A DNA stretch of 57,577 nucleotides from Azoarcus sp. L1K30 (GTDB taxonomy: Bacteria; Pseudomonadota; Gammaproteobacteria; Burkholderiales; Rhodocyclaceae): contig NZ_JAGRRD010000001.1 of NCBI RefSeq assembly GCF_018122735.1, positions 2,896,971 through 2,954,547 on the forward strand. The letters run 5' to 3'. Under the pieces are notes generated by a model. The model did not search any database and was not told the DNA's origin. It saw only the letters and a list, made by a program, of their open reading frames with translations. Position 1 is the stretch's first letter. Each line of letters begins with the position of its first letter. A program made the position numbers and the translations under genes. Below, piece by piece: positions 26,262 to 34,827 of the stretch.

Positions 26262-27173
26262 TCAAGTGGCATCGGACAGATCAGGCATCCCGGCCCAGCG
26301 CGCCGAGCGCAGCGCGTGTGCGACCGCCGCCGCACGCGCTTCGAGCATGGCTTCGGCAAGGTCTGCCCCCGCCGCTGCACTGGCCGCAGCGACGTCGGCC
26401 AGCTCTACTTCCCCACAGGCGCGCAATGCGGTGCGCAACATCGGCGCCTTGGGGTAGCCAAGCGATGCCCGCCCCGGAAAGGCCCGGAATTCGGCCGTGC
26501 ACAGCGTGAGCAGATGTTCGAAACGTTCCGCGCGCGCAAAGGCGTCCACGCGCTCGAGGAGCGCGGCAATCGATCCCGCACGCATCTCCGCCGCCCGGTG
26601 CACGCGCTCACACTCGGCAATGGCAAGCAGGGCGAAATCGCGAAACGCGTCCGGCACACCAAAGCGGACACAGATCGACTCGATGCGCGGCCTGCCCCGT
26701 TCGATGTGCCTGTAGTGTGAAGGCAGGTGCTCGCGCGGCGAATCCGCCTTGCCGACATTGAACACCAGCGCGGCAAAACGCACGACCAGCGGCGCACGGC
26801 AACGCGCCGCCTCATCCACCACGCGCAATACATGGTCGCCGATATCGACCTCGGCCGGATCGTCTGCACTCTGCGGCACGCCGAACAGCGCGTCGACCTC
26901 GGGCAACACCTGCGCGAGCGCACCGCAATCACGCAGGGCCCGCAACATGCGTGACGGCGCCTCGCCAAGCAAGCCGCGCTCGAACTCCGGCCAGACCATT
27001 GAAGGCGCGACGCCGTCCAGCACGCCGGCCGTGACTTGCGCGCGCATGTTCGCCAGCGTTTCCGCATCGACTTCGCCATTGTCGGCGGCGGCCATCGCGG
27101 CGATGCGCAACAGATTGAGCGCGGGGCTGACCAGCACCGGTCCAAGGGCACTGCGGGATAGATCGGAACTCAT
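26262..27173 (-). CDS. CCA-enzyme-like HD-domain protein lacking the nucleotidyltransferase head and HD residues
   Basis: This 303-residue protein aligns by pattern with the C-terminal half of bacterial tRNA CCA-adding enzymes: RDCGALAQVLPEVDALFGVPQ (about 81-101), GDHVLRVVDEAA (112-123), VRFAALVFNVGKADSPREHLP, RVDAF and the region after it. Two things are missing. The N-terminal nucleotidyltransferase domain is absent, and the HD pair (HDLGK in Cca) reads Phe138-Asn139 (FNVGK). The later FHD-type motif is also replaced (AECERVH). It is therefore probably not a CCA enzyme nor an active phosphohydrolase; RNA binding or regulation is possible. ATG 27173 is chosen as the natural N-terminus; the frame is open to 27386. 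Confidence 0.65.
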   Translation of the reverse strand: MSSDLSRSALGPVLVSPALNLLRIAAMAAADNGEVDAETLANMRAQVTAGVLDGVAPSMVWPEFERGLLGEAPSRMLRALRDCGALAQVLPEVDALFGVPQSADDPAEVDIGDHVLRVVDEAARCRAPLVVRFAALVFNVGKADSPREHLPSHYRHIERGRPRIESICVRFGVPDAFRDFALLAIAECERVHRAAEMRAGSIAALLERVDAFARAERFEHLLTLCTAEFRAFPGRASLGYPKAPMLRTALRACGEVELADVAAASAAAGADLAEAMLEARAAAVAHALRSARWAGMPDLSDAT

Positions 27174-27410
27174 GGCACACTCGGCACGTCGAGCCTGAAA
27201 GACCCTTATCATAACGTGCCCTTGTAAGGATGTGATGCACTGCGGAAGGTCGACAGATCTCGCTCGTGACGGGCAATCAACGACCGCTACTGCGGGAGCG
27301 AATTTGGCGCTGCCTTTGGCAAGCATGTGCATTGCGAATGCCTGATGCACCGCTCGGAGAGTGGTTGAGGTTGCCACCACCGTCACGAGCTTTTAGGAGA
27401 CGAGCACACG

Positions 27411-27881
27411 ATGCAGGACGAAGAACTTGAATACGTCGGATTCTGGCTCAGGACAGGGGCCACGATGATCGACACCTTGCTCATCCTGATGCTCTCCGTT
27501 CCGCTGCTGCTGGCGGCCTACGGATGGGCCTATTTCGACCCCGAGCAGACCGGCATCATCGCCGGACCACTGGATTTTCTCGTATCGTGGGTATTCCCGG
27601 CGATCGCGGTGATCGTGTTCTGGATCAACAGGCAGGCCACCCCGGGCAAGATGGCCATCTCGGCACGGGTCGTGGATGCGACGACGGGCGGACGCCCCTC
27701 GACTGCCCAACTGGTCGGACGCTACTTCGCCTACTACGTATCGGCCATACCGCTATGCTTGGGTTTCCTGTGGGTGGCCTTCGATGCGAAAAAGCAGGGC
27801 TGGCACGACAAGCTTGCGGGCACCGTGGTCGTTCGGCCAACGCGACGAGGACCGGTGCCGGTCCGCTTCGGGCAAAAATGA
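27411..27881 (+). CDS. RDD family membrane protein
   Basis: This is a 156-residue RDD-domain protein. It has the family's pattern of Arg in the first helix (GFWLRTGATMIDTLLILM), a second helix after a short loop (LVSWVFPAIAVIVFW), the QATPGKMAISARVVDATTGGRPS turn and a third helix ending in WHDKLAGTVVV. RDD proteins are small inner-membrane proteins of mostly unknown function; some are linked with ion exchange. AGGAG lies upstream of ATG 27411. It is a single gene transcribed away from the CCA-like gene. Confidence 0.85.
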   Translation: MQDEELEYVGFWLRTGATMIDTLLILMLSVPLLLAAYGWAYFDPEQTGIIAGPLDFLVSWVFPAIAVIVFWINRQATPGKMAISARVVDATTGGRPSTAQLVGRYFAYYVSAIPLCLGFLWVAFDAKKQGWHDKLAGTVVVRPTRRGPVPVRFGQK

Positions 27882-28045
27882 GGCCCGCCCCGGGCGCCCG
27901 CGGCACATCCCCTTACCGGAAACGGATGCGCGTGGCGTCGCTGCCGTAGTCGCTGCCCGCCCCCCGTTGCGCCGGCTGCCGACGCAAATGTCGCGCCGCG
28001 GCGCTGCCAGCGAGCATTGCACGCGGTGGGACGGGCTCGCCCCGA

Positions 28046-28351
28046 TCAGCGCCCGCTCTTGCGTGCAACCACCTGACCTGCGACAAAGCCCTCGATCTGT
28101 TCGAGACTGATAGTGCCGCTTCCCGCCTCGTCGATATCGTTGAAATGGCGTGAGACAAATGGCATGCGGGCTTTTGCCTCATTCCTGTCGAGCAGGCCGT
28201 TGCCATCCGCGTCGGCCTGCGCGAAGCGTTTCTGCAGCTTTTCCGCGATGCGCTCGCGCGCAGCCTGCGCGTCGGTTTCGGCAGCGCTCGCGACGCTCGC
28301 CAGACCGGCTCCGGCAACGAGCAGCAGCATTGCAATGCGCCCGGTTTTCAT
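28046..28351 (-). CDS. Exported EF-hand protein
   Basis: This is a 101-residue protein with a signal peptide (MKTGRIAMLLLVAGAGLASVASA, cut before AETDA) and two EF-hands: a canonical loop DADGNGLLDRNE (about 48-59) and a second, less regular loop DIDEAGSGTISLEQ (about 72-85). It is predicted to bind calcium in the periplasm or outside the cell. I chose ATG 28351 because it opens the signal peptide; the upstream open frame is antisense-like sequence of the next gene. It lies 22 bases after the Ser-rich secreted protein gene on the same strand and may be co-transcribed. Confidence 0.75.
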   Translation of the reverse strand: MKTGRIAMLLLVAGAGLASVASAAETDAQAARERIAEKLQKRFAQADADGNGLLDRNEAKARMPFVSRHFNDIDEAGSGTISLEQIEGFVAGQVVARKSGR

Positions 28352-28373
28352 TTTTCGCATCTTCCGCCTCGCA

Positions 28374-28895
28374 CTAGCGTTTCGGGCAGGCGATCGTATT
28401 GCCGCCGGCGTCGTAGCAGGTTGCCGAGTGGGTGAACCCGGTTTCCTTGCTGTAACTGCTGCTCGCTGCCACCGAATTGCCGGTAGTCGCATTGGTCGCA
28501 TTGGAATTGCGCGACTGCACGATATTGCCGTCGGCGTCCCGGCTTGCCTGACCGCTGCTCGACATACTGCCCCGATCACCACTGGCACTGCGGCTGGCCG
28601 AACGCGACAGGGTGCCGTCGGCGGCACGGTCGCGTCGCACCGCACCGCTACCGCTTGCCCCGGAGGCCGATGTCCAACTGCCATTGCGGGCCGCGCTGCG
28701 CCCGCCCTGCCCGTCTGCTTGAACGCTGCGTGTACGGGCGATGGAAGCGCCATTTGCGCCGCTGGCCTGTCGCGTCACCGCGCGGTCGATCTGTCGCCCA
28801 CCCGCTGCCACCGCTACGTCGGTGCCCATGCCCAGCGCCGCAACGACTACCAGCACGAGCGCTGCGGGGCCAAGTGTCCGATGCCTGATCATCAT
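28374..28895 (-). CDS. Secreted Ser/Ala/Gly-rich protein of unknown function
   Basis: This is a 173-residue protein with an N-terminal signal peptide (MMIRHRTLGPAALVLVVVAALG..., cut near VAVAA). The mature chain is low-complexity, rich in Ser, Arg, Ala and Gly with repeated SGxR/ASRSASG-like pieces and QASRDADGNIVQSRN, ending in a two-cysteine tail CYDAGGNTIACPK. It may be an extracellular or outer-surface protein. AAGGAG precedes the ATG. It runs with the EF-hand gene at 28046-28351, away from the OmpR/EnvZ pair. I do not recognise the family. Confidence 0.6.
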   Translation of the reverse strand: MMIRHRTLGPAALVLVVVAALGMGTDVAVAAGGRQIDRAVTRQASGANGASIARTRSVQADGQGGRSAARNGSWTSASGASGSGAVRRDRAADGTLSRSASRSASGDRGSMSSSGQASRDADGNIVQSRNSNATNATTGNSVAASSSYSKETGFTHSATCYDAGGNTIACPKR

Positions 28896-29102
28896 GATTT
28901 CCACTCCTTGCGTCGGATGCGCCCAATGCACATCACTAAGCGCCAGCGTAATGGGCTCATCGGTGCCATCGGTTACGGCATCGGGGCGAAAATGTTACCG
29001 CTCGTACGCGTGACCGACTGCCGTAACGCGCCGTAATCATTCGACCGCAGCCCATTCGTCGGCGGTCCCGGTACCATGTGCGCGTGTATGACGAGGCGGG
29101 CC

Positions 29103-29813
29103 ATGGACGAGGACGCAGGCAAGTTGCTGGTGGTCGACGATGAGGCGGAGTTGCGCGCCTTGCTCTCACGCTATCTCGGCGGGCGTGGCTACCGCGTGCG
29201 TCAGGCCGAAAACACGGCAGAGATGGATCGTCTGCTGACTCGAGAGCATTTCGACGTACTTATTCTCGACCTGATGCTGCCCGGCGAAAGTGGGCTGGCG
29301 GCTTGCAGAAGACTGCGAGGGGCAGGAGAGACGGTGCCGATCCTGATGCTGACCGCCCATGGCGACCCTGTCGACCGCATCATCGGCCTCGAGAGCGGCG
29401 CCGACGACTATCTGCCCAAACCCTTTGAGCCGCGCGAACTCCTGGCCCGCATCGAGGCACTGATTCGCCGCCAACGCATGCTGGGGGCACAACACCATCA
29501 GCGCCCCGAGCACACCGTCCACATCGGCCGTTTCACCCTCGACGCAGAACGGCGCGAGCTGCGTGACGGCGAGCACACGGTATGCCTCGCCAGCGGCGAA
29601 TTTGCGCTGCTCCAGGTGCTGGCGGCCAATCGTGGCCGCGCACTCGGACGTGAACGTCTGATCCGGCTGGCCGATGGTCCCGATGCAGAGATCAACGACC
29701 GCAGCATCGACGTACGCATCCTGCGCCTGCGCCGCCTGATCGAGGACCAACCGTCCGCGCCGCGTCACCTCGTAACGGTGCGCGGCACGGGCTACATGCT
29801 GAGCCTGCCCTGA
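29103..29813 (+). CDS. ompR: OmpR-like response regulator
   Basis: This 236-residue response regulator has a receiver domain with the acidic pocket LVVDDEAE, phospho-acceptor Asp56 (LILDLMLPGE), Thr/Lys switch residues (LTAHGDP; LPKPFEP), and a C-terminal OmpR/PhoB winged helix (about 140-233, ending RGTGYMLSLP). The receiver is very close to OmpR (EMDRLLTREHFDVLILDLMLPGE). It is predicted to control envelope genes in response to its partner. ATG 29103 is used; upstream in-frame ATGs at 29088 and earlier are possible. The stop overlaps the kinase start (TGATG). Confidence 0.85.
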   Translation: MDEDAGKLLVVDDEAELRALLSRYLGGRGYRVRQAENTAEMDRLLTREHFDVLILDLMLPGESGLAACRRLRGAGETVPILMLTAHGDPVDRIIGLESGADDYLPKPFEPRELLARIEALIRRQRMLGAQHHQRPEHTVHIGRFTLDAERRELRDGEHTVCLASGEFALLQVLAANRGRALGRERLIRLADGPDAEINDRSIDVRILRLRRLIEDQPSAPRHLVTVRGTGYMLSLP

Positions 29814-31123
29814 TGCGGCTGTATCCGGATTCGCTGCTCGGGCGCAACGTCCTGTTGCTGGCCGGGCTCATCATGGTGGGACAAGTGCTTGGCGCCCTCG
29901 TGTTCGTGCAATTTGTCCAGCGCCCGCGCATCGAGCAGTTTGCCGAAAATATCGCCAATGGCGTTTTCGCCGTCGACCGAGGGCTGCGCGGCCTCGCCCC
30001 GGAAGCCCGCGCAGCCTTTGTCCATGCATTCAACGCCAGCCAGACCGCCGAGCCAGACTCGCACCGCGAGAATGCGGTCGTACGTGCCCTTCGTCCATCG
30101 GTGGAGCGGTTCATGGTCCGCCAGGTGTCGGCCAGACTGGCACGCCTGGGCGTCGATACCATGTGGCGCGAGGAGGATGGAAGCCGGCTGTACGTCCGCC
30201 TCCGTGTCGATGGCACCGAGCACTGGCTGGTGACCGGCGGTATGTACTGGCGGACGGGCCTGCCTCGCGCCGCCTTGCTGGCGTGGATCGCAAGCGCGCT
30301 GCTGGCCGTGCTCGGTGCCATGCTCATTCAAGGCCGAATCAACAGGCCATTGCGCCAGTTGTCAGACGCGGCGGCCGCGATCGAGCGCGGTGACACACCT
30401 GCGTCCATGCCGGAAGACGGTCCGCGCGAATTGCGCGCCGTCGCGCGCGGCTTCAATCGCATGGCAGCCTCCCTTGCGGCCGGCGAACGGGAGCGTGCCA
30501 TCATGCTTGCCGGCATTTCCCACGACTTGCGCACGCCGCTGGCAAAGCTGCGCCTGTCGGTCGAGCTGAGCGGCAATACCGACGAGCCGGGGCTGGCCGC
30601 CGACATGGCCCGCCATTGCCGCCAGATCGACAGCATTATCGATCAGTTTCTGGACTTTGCCCGCAATGAGGGTGACGAGGCCGCGGTCCTCTGCGACCTG
30701 CCCGCCCTGCTGCGCGACGTCCTGGACGACGCCGGCGCCAGCGCGGATTTCAGCTTCGACGTGCCGCCATTGCCAGTGCTGCAGGTACGACGCAATGGGC
30801 TGTCACGCCTGCTGACCAACCTGATCGAGAATGCGCGCCGGCACGCCGCACCAGACTTCGTACTGAGCGCGCGCACGGTGCATGGGGCGGTCCGGATCAG
30901 CGTCCTCGACCGCGGCCCGGGCATTGCGCGCGACAGGGTCGCCACCCTGCTGCAACCCTTTGCCCGCGGCGACGCAGCGCGCGGCGGCACGCCCGGCGCC
31001 GGACTCGGCCTGGCCATTGCCGAGCGCATCGCACGTCTTCATCACGGCCAGCTCGAGTTGCTGCCCCGCGAGGGTGGCGGGCTGGAGGCACGTCTGACGC
31101 TGCCGACAGCCCCGACCCGGTAG
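29813..31123 (+). CDS. envZ: EnvZ-like sensor histidine kinase
   Basis: This is a 436-residue membrane kinase. TM1 is at about 12-32, the periplasmic part at about 33-155, TM2 at about 156-176, then HAMP (about 177-230). The dimerisation/phospho-acceptor domain has the H-box ISHDLRTPLAKLRLSVEL, and the catalytic domain has N (LTNLIENARRH), G1 (LDRGPGIAR) and G2 (GTPGAGLGLAI) boxes. The H-box and layout are EnvZ-like, matching the OmpR-like partner with which it overlaps by one base. It should phosphorylate and dephosphorylate that regulator in response to osmotic or envelope signals. Confidence 0.85.
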   Translation: MRLYPDSLLGRNVLLLAGLIMVGQVLGALVFVQFVQRPRIEQFAENIANGVFAVDRGLRGLAPEARAAFVHAFNASQTAEPDSHRENAVVRALRPSVERFMVRQVSARLARLGVDTMWREEDGSRLYVRLRVDGTEHWLVTGGMYWRTGLPRAALLAWIASALLAVLGAMLIQGRINRPLRQLSDAAAAIERGDTPASMPEDGPRELRAVARGFNRMAASLAAGERERAIMLAGISHDLRTPLAKLRLSVELSGNTDEPGLAADMARHCRQIDSIIDQFLDFARNEGDEAAVLCDLPALLRDVLDDAGASADFSFDVPPLPVLQVRRNGLSRLLTNLIENARRHAAPDFVLSARTVHGAVRISVLDRGPGIARDRVATLLQPFARGDAARGGTPGAGLGLAIAERIARLHHGQLELLPREGGGLEARLTLPTAPTR

Positions 31124-31160
31124 GGCGCCCGAAACCCGCCCCTCTTCCCTCTCAGCGCGC

Positions 31161-32393
31161 TCAGTCGCCGTTCACTGCCAGTTGATAACAGGTATCGAGA
31201 TGAGTGCGCACCAGCTCCACCATCCCGGCATCGACTCGCCCGAGCGTCCGCAGCGTGTCAAGGTGCCCCATGACTTCGTCGCTGCCAAGGCGCCCCCGGT
31301 AGGGTCGGTTCTGCGACATGGCCTGAAAGATGTCGGCCACCGAAATCAGGCGCGCTTGCCATGGAATCTCACGCGCCTTCAGGTGGCTGGGGTATCCCGT
31401 GCCGATCAAGTCTTCATGGTGCATGCTGGCCCACTCGGCGATGGGCTGACCGGGAAAGACCCGCTTCAGGATACGACCCGTGTCGTAACTGTGGCGCTGG
31501 ATGATGGCCCGTTCCTGCGCAGTAATGGCACCCGGTTTGTCGATGATTTCCTCGGGCACGCGGAGCTTTCCGATGTCGTGGAGCAAGGCGGCAACTTCCA
31601 GCATATCGAGTTCGACGCCGCTGACGCCCCGCATCTGCGCAAGATATCGCGTCAGCTGCGCCACTCGGGTGGAGTGCTCGAGCGTGTAGACGCTCTTGGA
31701 GTCGACCGTGCGGGCAAACAACCGGGCGATGGCCAGCGTGTCCTTGCTGTCAATCTCGATCGGCGCCTCGCACTGCAGGCAGTCTTCGACGACGTCGGCC
31801 ACATAGGGCGGATCGCACTGCAACCAGAAACCCTCGCGTACCGCGACGCGCTGTAGCGCAGCGATCAAGTCCGGGCAAAACAGGCTGCCCGACATCGCGG
31901 TCAGTCGATCAACCAGCTTCGGATACTCGAGCAGGATCTCATTTCTCAGTCCGTCGGCGGTGATGTACTCGGCCAGCAGGATGTCGAGCCGGTCGGCCAG
32001 AAAGATCAGATTGCTCTCAAGGCTCGCATCCTGTGCAAGCCCCTGGGTCAGCAAATCCTCCCATCGCGTATGGTGCCAGCGCACGATCACGGCAAAACGC
32101 GCCAATGGCGGGCACGCCTCAAGGTAGGCTTCACCGCGGATGCAATGCGCCTGAGCACCATCCCATTCCAGGGTTTCGGTGAGGTGACGATGCTCCTCCG
32201 TTCGCGCGACGCCGCAATCGTGCAGCATGCCGGCGTAGAGCATGTCGAGACATCGGGATGAGGTCCATCCCAATTCGACCGCGATCGCATATGCCAGCAG
32301 CGCGACCCGCTTGCCGTGATGTACCTCGTCGATACCGACGAAATCGAGCGCACCGGTCAGGGAAACAATGGTTCGTTGGAGTGATATTTTCAT
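31161..32393 (-). CDS. HD-GYP domain protein with an extra N-terminal HD-like domain (predicted c-di-GMP phosphodiesterase)
   Basis: This is a 410-residue protein with no membrane helix. The N-terminal half has an HD-type helix bundle (EVHHGKRVALLAYAIAVELG; MLYAGMLHDCGVA; VRWHHTRWEDL). The C-terminal half is an HD-GYP domain: VYTLEHSTRVAQL, ALLHDIGKLRVPEEI, HHEDLIGTGYPSHL and LISVADIFQAM. The GYP motif is intact, so hydrolysis of c-di-GMP to pGpG or GMP is expected. ATG 32393 is used since it starts the HD bundle; the frame runs further upstream without a better site, and Shine-Dalgarno support is weak. Confidence 0.82.
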   Translation of the reverse strand: MKISLQRTIVSLTGALDFVGIDEVHHGKRVALLAYAIAVELGWTSSRCLDMLYAGMLHDCGVARTEEHRHLTETLEWDGAQAHCIRGEAYLEACPPLARFAVIVRWHHTRWEDLLTQGLAQDASLESNLIFLADRLDILLAEYITADGLRNEILLEYPKLVDRLTAMSGSLFCPDLIAALQRVAVREGFWLQCDPPYVADVVEDCLQCEAPIEIDSKDTLAIARLFARTVDSKSVYTLEHSTRVAQLTRYLAQMRGVSGVELDMLEVAALLHDIGKLRVPEEIIDKPGAITAQERAIIQRHSYDTGRILKRVFPGQPIAEWASMHHEDLIGTGYPSHLKAREIPWQARLISVADIFQAMSQNRPYRGRLGSDEVMGHLDTLRTLGRVDAGMVELVRTHLDTCYQLAVNGD

Positions 32394-32543
32394 TGACGCA
32401 TTGTCCGCGTTTCTCGAAGCGTCATGTGAAGGGCAGACGCAAGCTGCCGACAGCGCTGGTCCACCGTCCCGATCATCGGACTGGAACGCCATGCGGCGCA
32501 GATGCATGATAGATGAGTCTGTACCGCATGGCGTGTGATGTAG

Positions 32544-33719
32544 TTATCGGGGGCGCTGCCGTCCCTGTTCGGCGGGGAGGAAAATGCGTACGACGAGACC
32601 ACCCCCGGCGCCGTTACATGCCTCGATCTCGCCACCGTGCTGCTTCACCACCTGACGCGCAATCGCCAGCCCCAATCCATAACCGGAGTAGGTGTCCTCG
32701 GCACCGCTGCGGAAGAAAGGCTCGAACATCGCATCAAGGTCAGATGCCGCCACGCCGGGGCCGCTGTCGGCAATCTCGATACCGACCCGGCCCTGCACCG
32801 GATCGTGCTGAAGGTGAATCACGATCCGTCCGCCAGGTGGAGAAAAGCGCAGCGCATTTCGAATCACGTTCTCCAGTGCGCGCCGGATCAACTCGGCATT
32901 TCCGCGAACCGTTGCCGGGCCCGCGCCATCCAGCACGATCCTGCAGGCACTGGCTTCCGCCTCGAGATTCCCATCCTGGGCAATTTCGGCGAGAAGCCTC
33001 ATCAACTCCACATACTCATCCATGTTCGGTTGAATACCGGTATCGAGCCGCGCGAGCGTCAGCAACTCGCCCACCAGCCGGTTCATTCGATTGGTATCAC
33101 GCTCGATCTGCTCGACGAAGACTGCGCTGCGGTCCGGCTGCTGGCGCAGCAGATCCGCCGCCGCCTGCAGTCGTGCCAGTGGCGATCTGAGCTCATGCGA
33201 CACATCGTGAAGCAACCTTCGCTGGCCCTCGACCACACTCTGCAAACGCGCAGCCATGTGATCGAACTCGACGCCGAGCGCCGACAACTCATCCCGCCGC
33301 TCACGCATCCGTGGCGACACACGGGTATCGAGAGCACCCTCGGAAATCGCCCCGAGTGCCTCGCGCAGGTCACGGATCGGACGCGCAAAATAGGCTGCCA
33401 GCAGCGCGGCAAATACCAGGCTGACGATGCTTCCGGCGAGCATGGGCATGAGCGGCGGCAGCAGTCGTGGCGGTCCCGGTGGCAGCGACGGCGGCCCGGA
33501 CCGATCGCCCGGTGCCATCGTTGCGCCTGTCGGTATGCCTGGCGCCGGGTGTTCACGAAAGCCAACCGTGGGGGGAAAGCCCCCAGAACCATGCTCATTG
33601 CGTGCCAGCCAGATCATGGCGCCCACCCCCATGGCGGTCAGCAACTGCGCCAGCCACAGGAAGACGAAGAATTTCCAGAAGAGCCTGCCCATCAAGGGCT
33701 TCGCTGCCGGCGCGCTCAT
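32544..33719 (-). CDS. CpxA-like sensor histidine kinase
   Basis: This is a 391-residue kinase with TM1 at about 13-38, a short periplasmic part that is Gly/Pro-rich (RSGPPSLPPGPPRLLPP), TM2 at about 96-118, HAMP, an H-box in LLHDVSHELRSPLARLQAA, and a complete ATPase domain (NVIRNALRFSPPGG; IADSGPGVAASD; YSGYGLGLAIA). ATG 33719 overlaps the regulator stop by ATGA; the frame is open far upstream only by chance. The partner is the response regulator at 33716-34399. The small Pro-rich sensor loop is unlike classic CpxA. Confidence 0.85.
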   Translation of the reverse strand: MSAPAAKPLMGRLFWKFFVFLWLAQLLTAMGVGAMIWLARNEHGSGGFPPTVGFREHPAPGIPTGATMAPGDRSGPPSLPPGPPRLLPPLMPMLAGSIVSLVFAALLAAYFARPIRDLREALGAISEGALDTRVSPRMRERRDELSALGVEFDHMAARLQSVVEGQRRLLHDVSHELRSPLARLQAAADLLRQQPDRSAVFVEQIERDTNRMNRLVGELLTLARLDTGIQPNMDEYVELMRLLAEIAQDGNLEAEASACRIVLDGAGPATVRGNAELIRRALENVIRNALRFSPPGGRIVIHLQHDPVQGRVGIEIADSGPGVAASDLDAMFEPFFRSGAEDTYSGYGLGLAIARQVVKQHGGEIEACNGAGGGLVVRIFLPAEQGRQRPR

Positions 33720-34399
33720 GCCACGACCAGCAGGTATCCCCTGCGGATCACTGTATGAATACGCGGACGACCATCGGGCAGGGGGCCAAGTTTGTGGCGG
33801 ATGCTGCTGATATGAACATCGATGCTGCGGTCGAAGCGCGTGAACGGGCGCCCCAGGGCCGACTCCGACAGTTGCGCCTTGCCCACGGGCTGGCCGGCAT
33901 GGCGGGCGAGCATCTCGAGGATACTGAATTCGGTGCTGGTCAGCGCCAGCGTCCGCCCCGCATCTTCGGCCCGGCGCTGGGCCGGCCACAGAACCAGGTC
34001 GCCACTCACCAGCACCTGCGTTGCGGGCTCTGTTGCGGGAACACGCTTCAGGATAGCGCGGATGCGGGCCGTCAGTTCGCGCGGCGTACACGGCTTGGGC
34101 ACGTAATCATCGGCACCGATCTCAAGCCCGAGAATGCGGTCTGCATCGTCACCGCGCGCACTGAGCATCAGCACTGGAATAGCGTCCTGGGCCCGAATAC
34201 GGTTGAGCGTCTGGATGCCGTCGAGTCCGGGCATCATGATGTCGAGCACCACCAGGTCGTGACGACCCGATAATGCTGCCTCCACCCCGGCAATGCCGTC
34301 ATGCGCGCACTCGACCCCGAAGCCCTCGCGCATCAGGTAGTCGCGCAGCAACTCGAGAAGCTCCACGTCGTCGTCGATCAGCAGGACGTTCTCACTCAT
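33716..34399 (-). CDS. CpxR/OmpR-family response regulator
   Basis: This 227-residue regulator has a receiver with phospho-acceptor Asp53 (VVLDIMMPGLDG), the acidic DDD at 9-11, and the switch residues (LSARGDD; VPKPCTPRE). The OmpR/PhoB winged helix occupies about 128-225 (RFDRSIDVHISSIRHKLG). It is predicted to act with the downstream kinase, whose start overlaps its stop. The divergent region upstream (34400-34827) holds several GTAAA-N5-GTAAA boxes on the coding strand, the CpxR consensus, so autoregulation is likely. Confidence 0.86.
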   Translation of the reverse strand: MSENVLLIDDDVELLELLRDYLMREGFGVECAHDGIAGVEAALSGRHDLVVLDIMMPGLDGIQTLNRIRAQDAIPVLMLSARGDDADRILGLEIGADDYVPKPCTPRELTARIRAILKRVPATEPATQVLVSGDLVLWPAQRRAEDAGRTLALTSTEFSILEMLARHAGQPVGKAQLSESALGRPFTRFDRSIDVHISSIRHKLGPLPDGRPRIHTVIRRGYLLVVA

Positions 34400-34460
34400 C
34401 GGCCCTCCCTCATTCTCATCCGGCTGAATTCTATTTCAGCGCCGTTGCCGCACCCTGCTC

Positions 34461-34732
34461 TTTACCTGTCTTTACACTCACGGGCGGCAATTGCTGGGGC
34501 GAGCCGGCAAGTATCGCCGCTCAAGTTGACGACGACGGCGAAAGACCGGCTCGCAAGCGCAGGCGGGCTCGGCTGATTTACGTCGATTTACACCTTGCCG
34601 CCTGATCACAATCCGCCCCCGAAGCGGCAAGTTTCGCCTCTCTCGCAGACCCCAAGGGACGCAGACCCTTGCCTCTCGCAACAACAAGTCAATCGACCTT
34701 TACGTGCTTTTACCTGCTTTTACCTGCATTAC
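34461..34732. promoter_or_regulatory. Cluster of CpxR-like GTAAA-N5-GTAAA boxes between the two-component pair and the EF-hand gene
   Basis: On the plus strand TTTAC occurs in pairs with 5-base spacers at 34461/34471 and 34577/34587, and in a row at 34699, 34709 and 34719, followed by ATTAC at 34728. On the minus strand this reads GTAAA-N5-GTAAA, the CpxR consensus (10-base period, one helical turn). The first pair lies 62 bases from the regulator start and the row about 96 bases from the EF-hand gene, so both may be controlled. Between the boxes no gene is seen. Confidence 0.65.
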
Positions 34733-34827
34733 CCTGAACTTCTCCCGTTTCAGGCCGAGAATTTGCGTTGAAGACGATGCGCAGATGGGCTGCGCACCGC
34801 AGTGTATTCAACAGCAGGAGGCAGATC

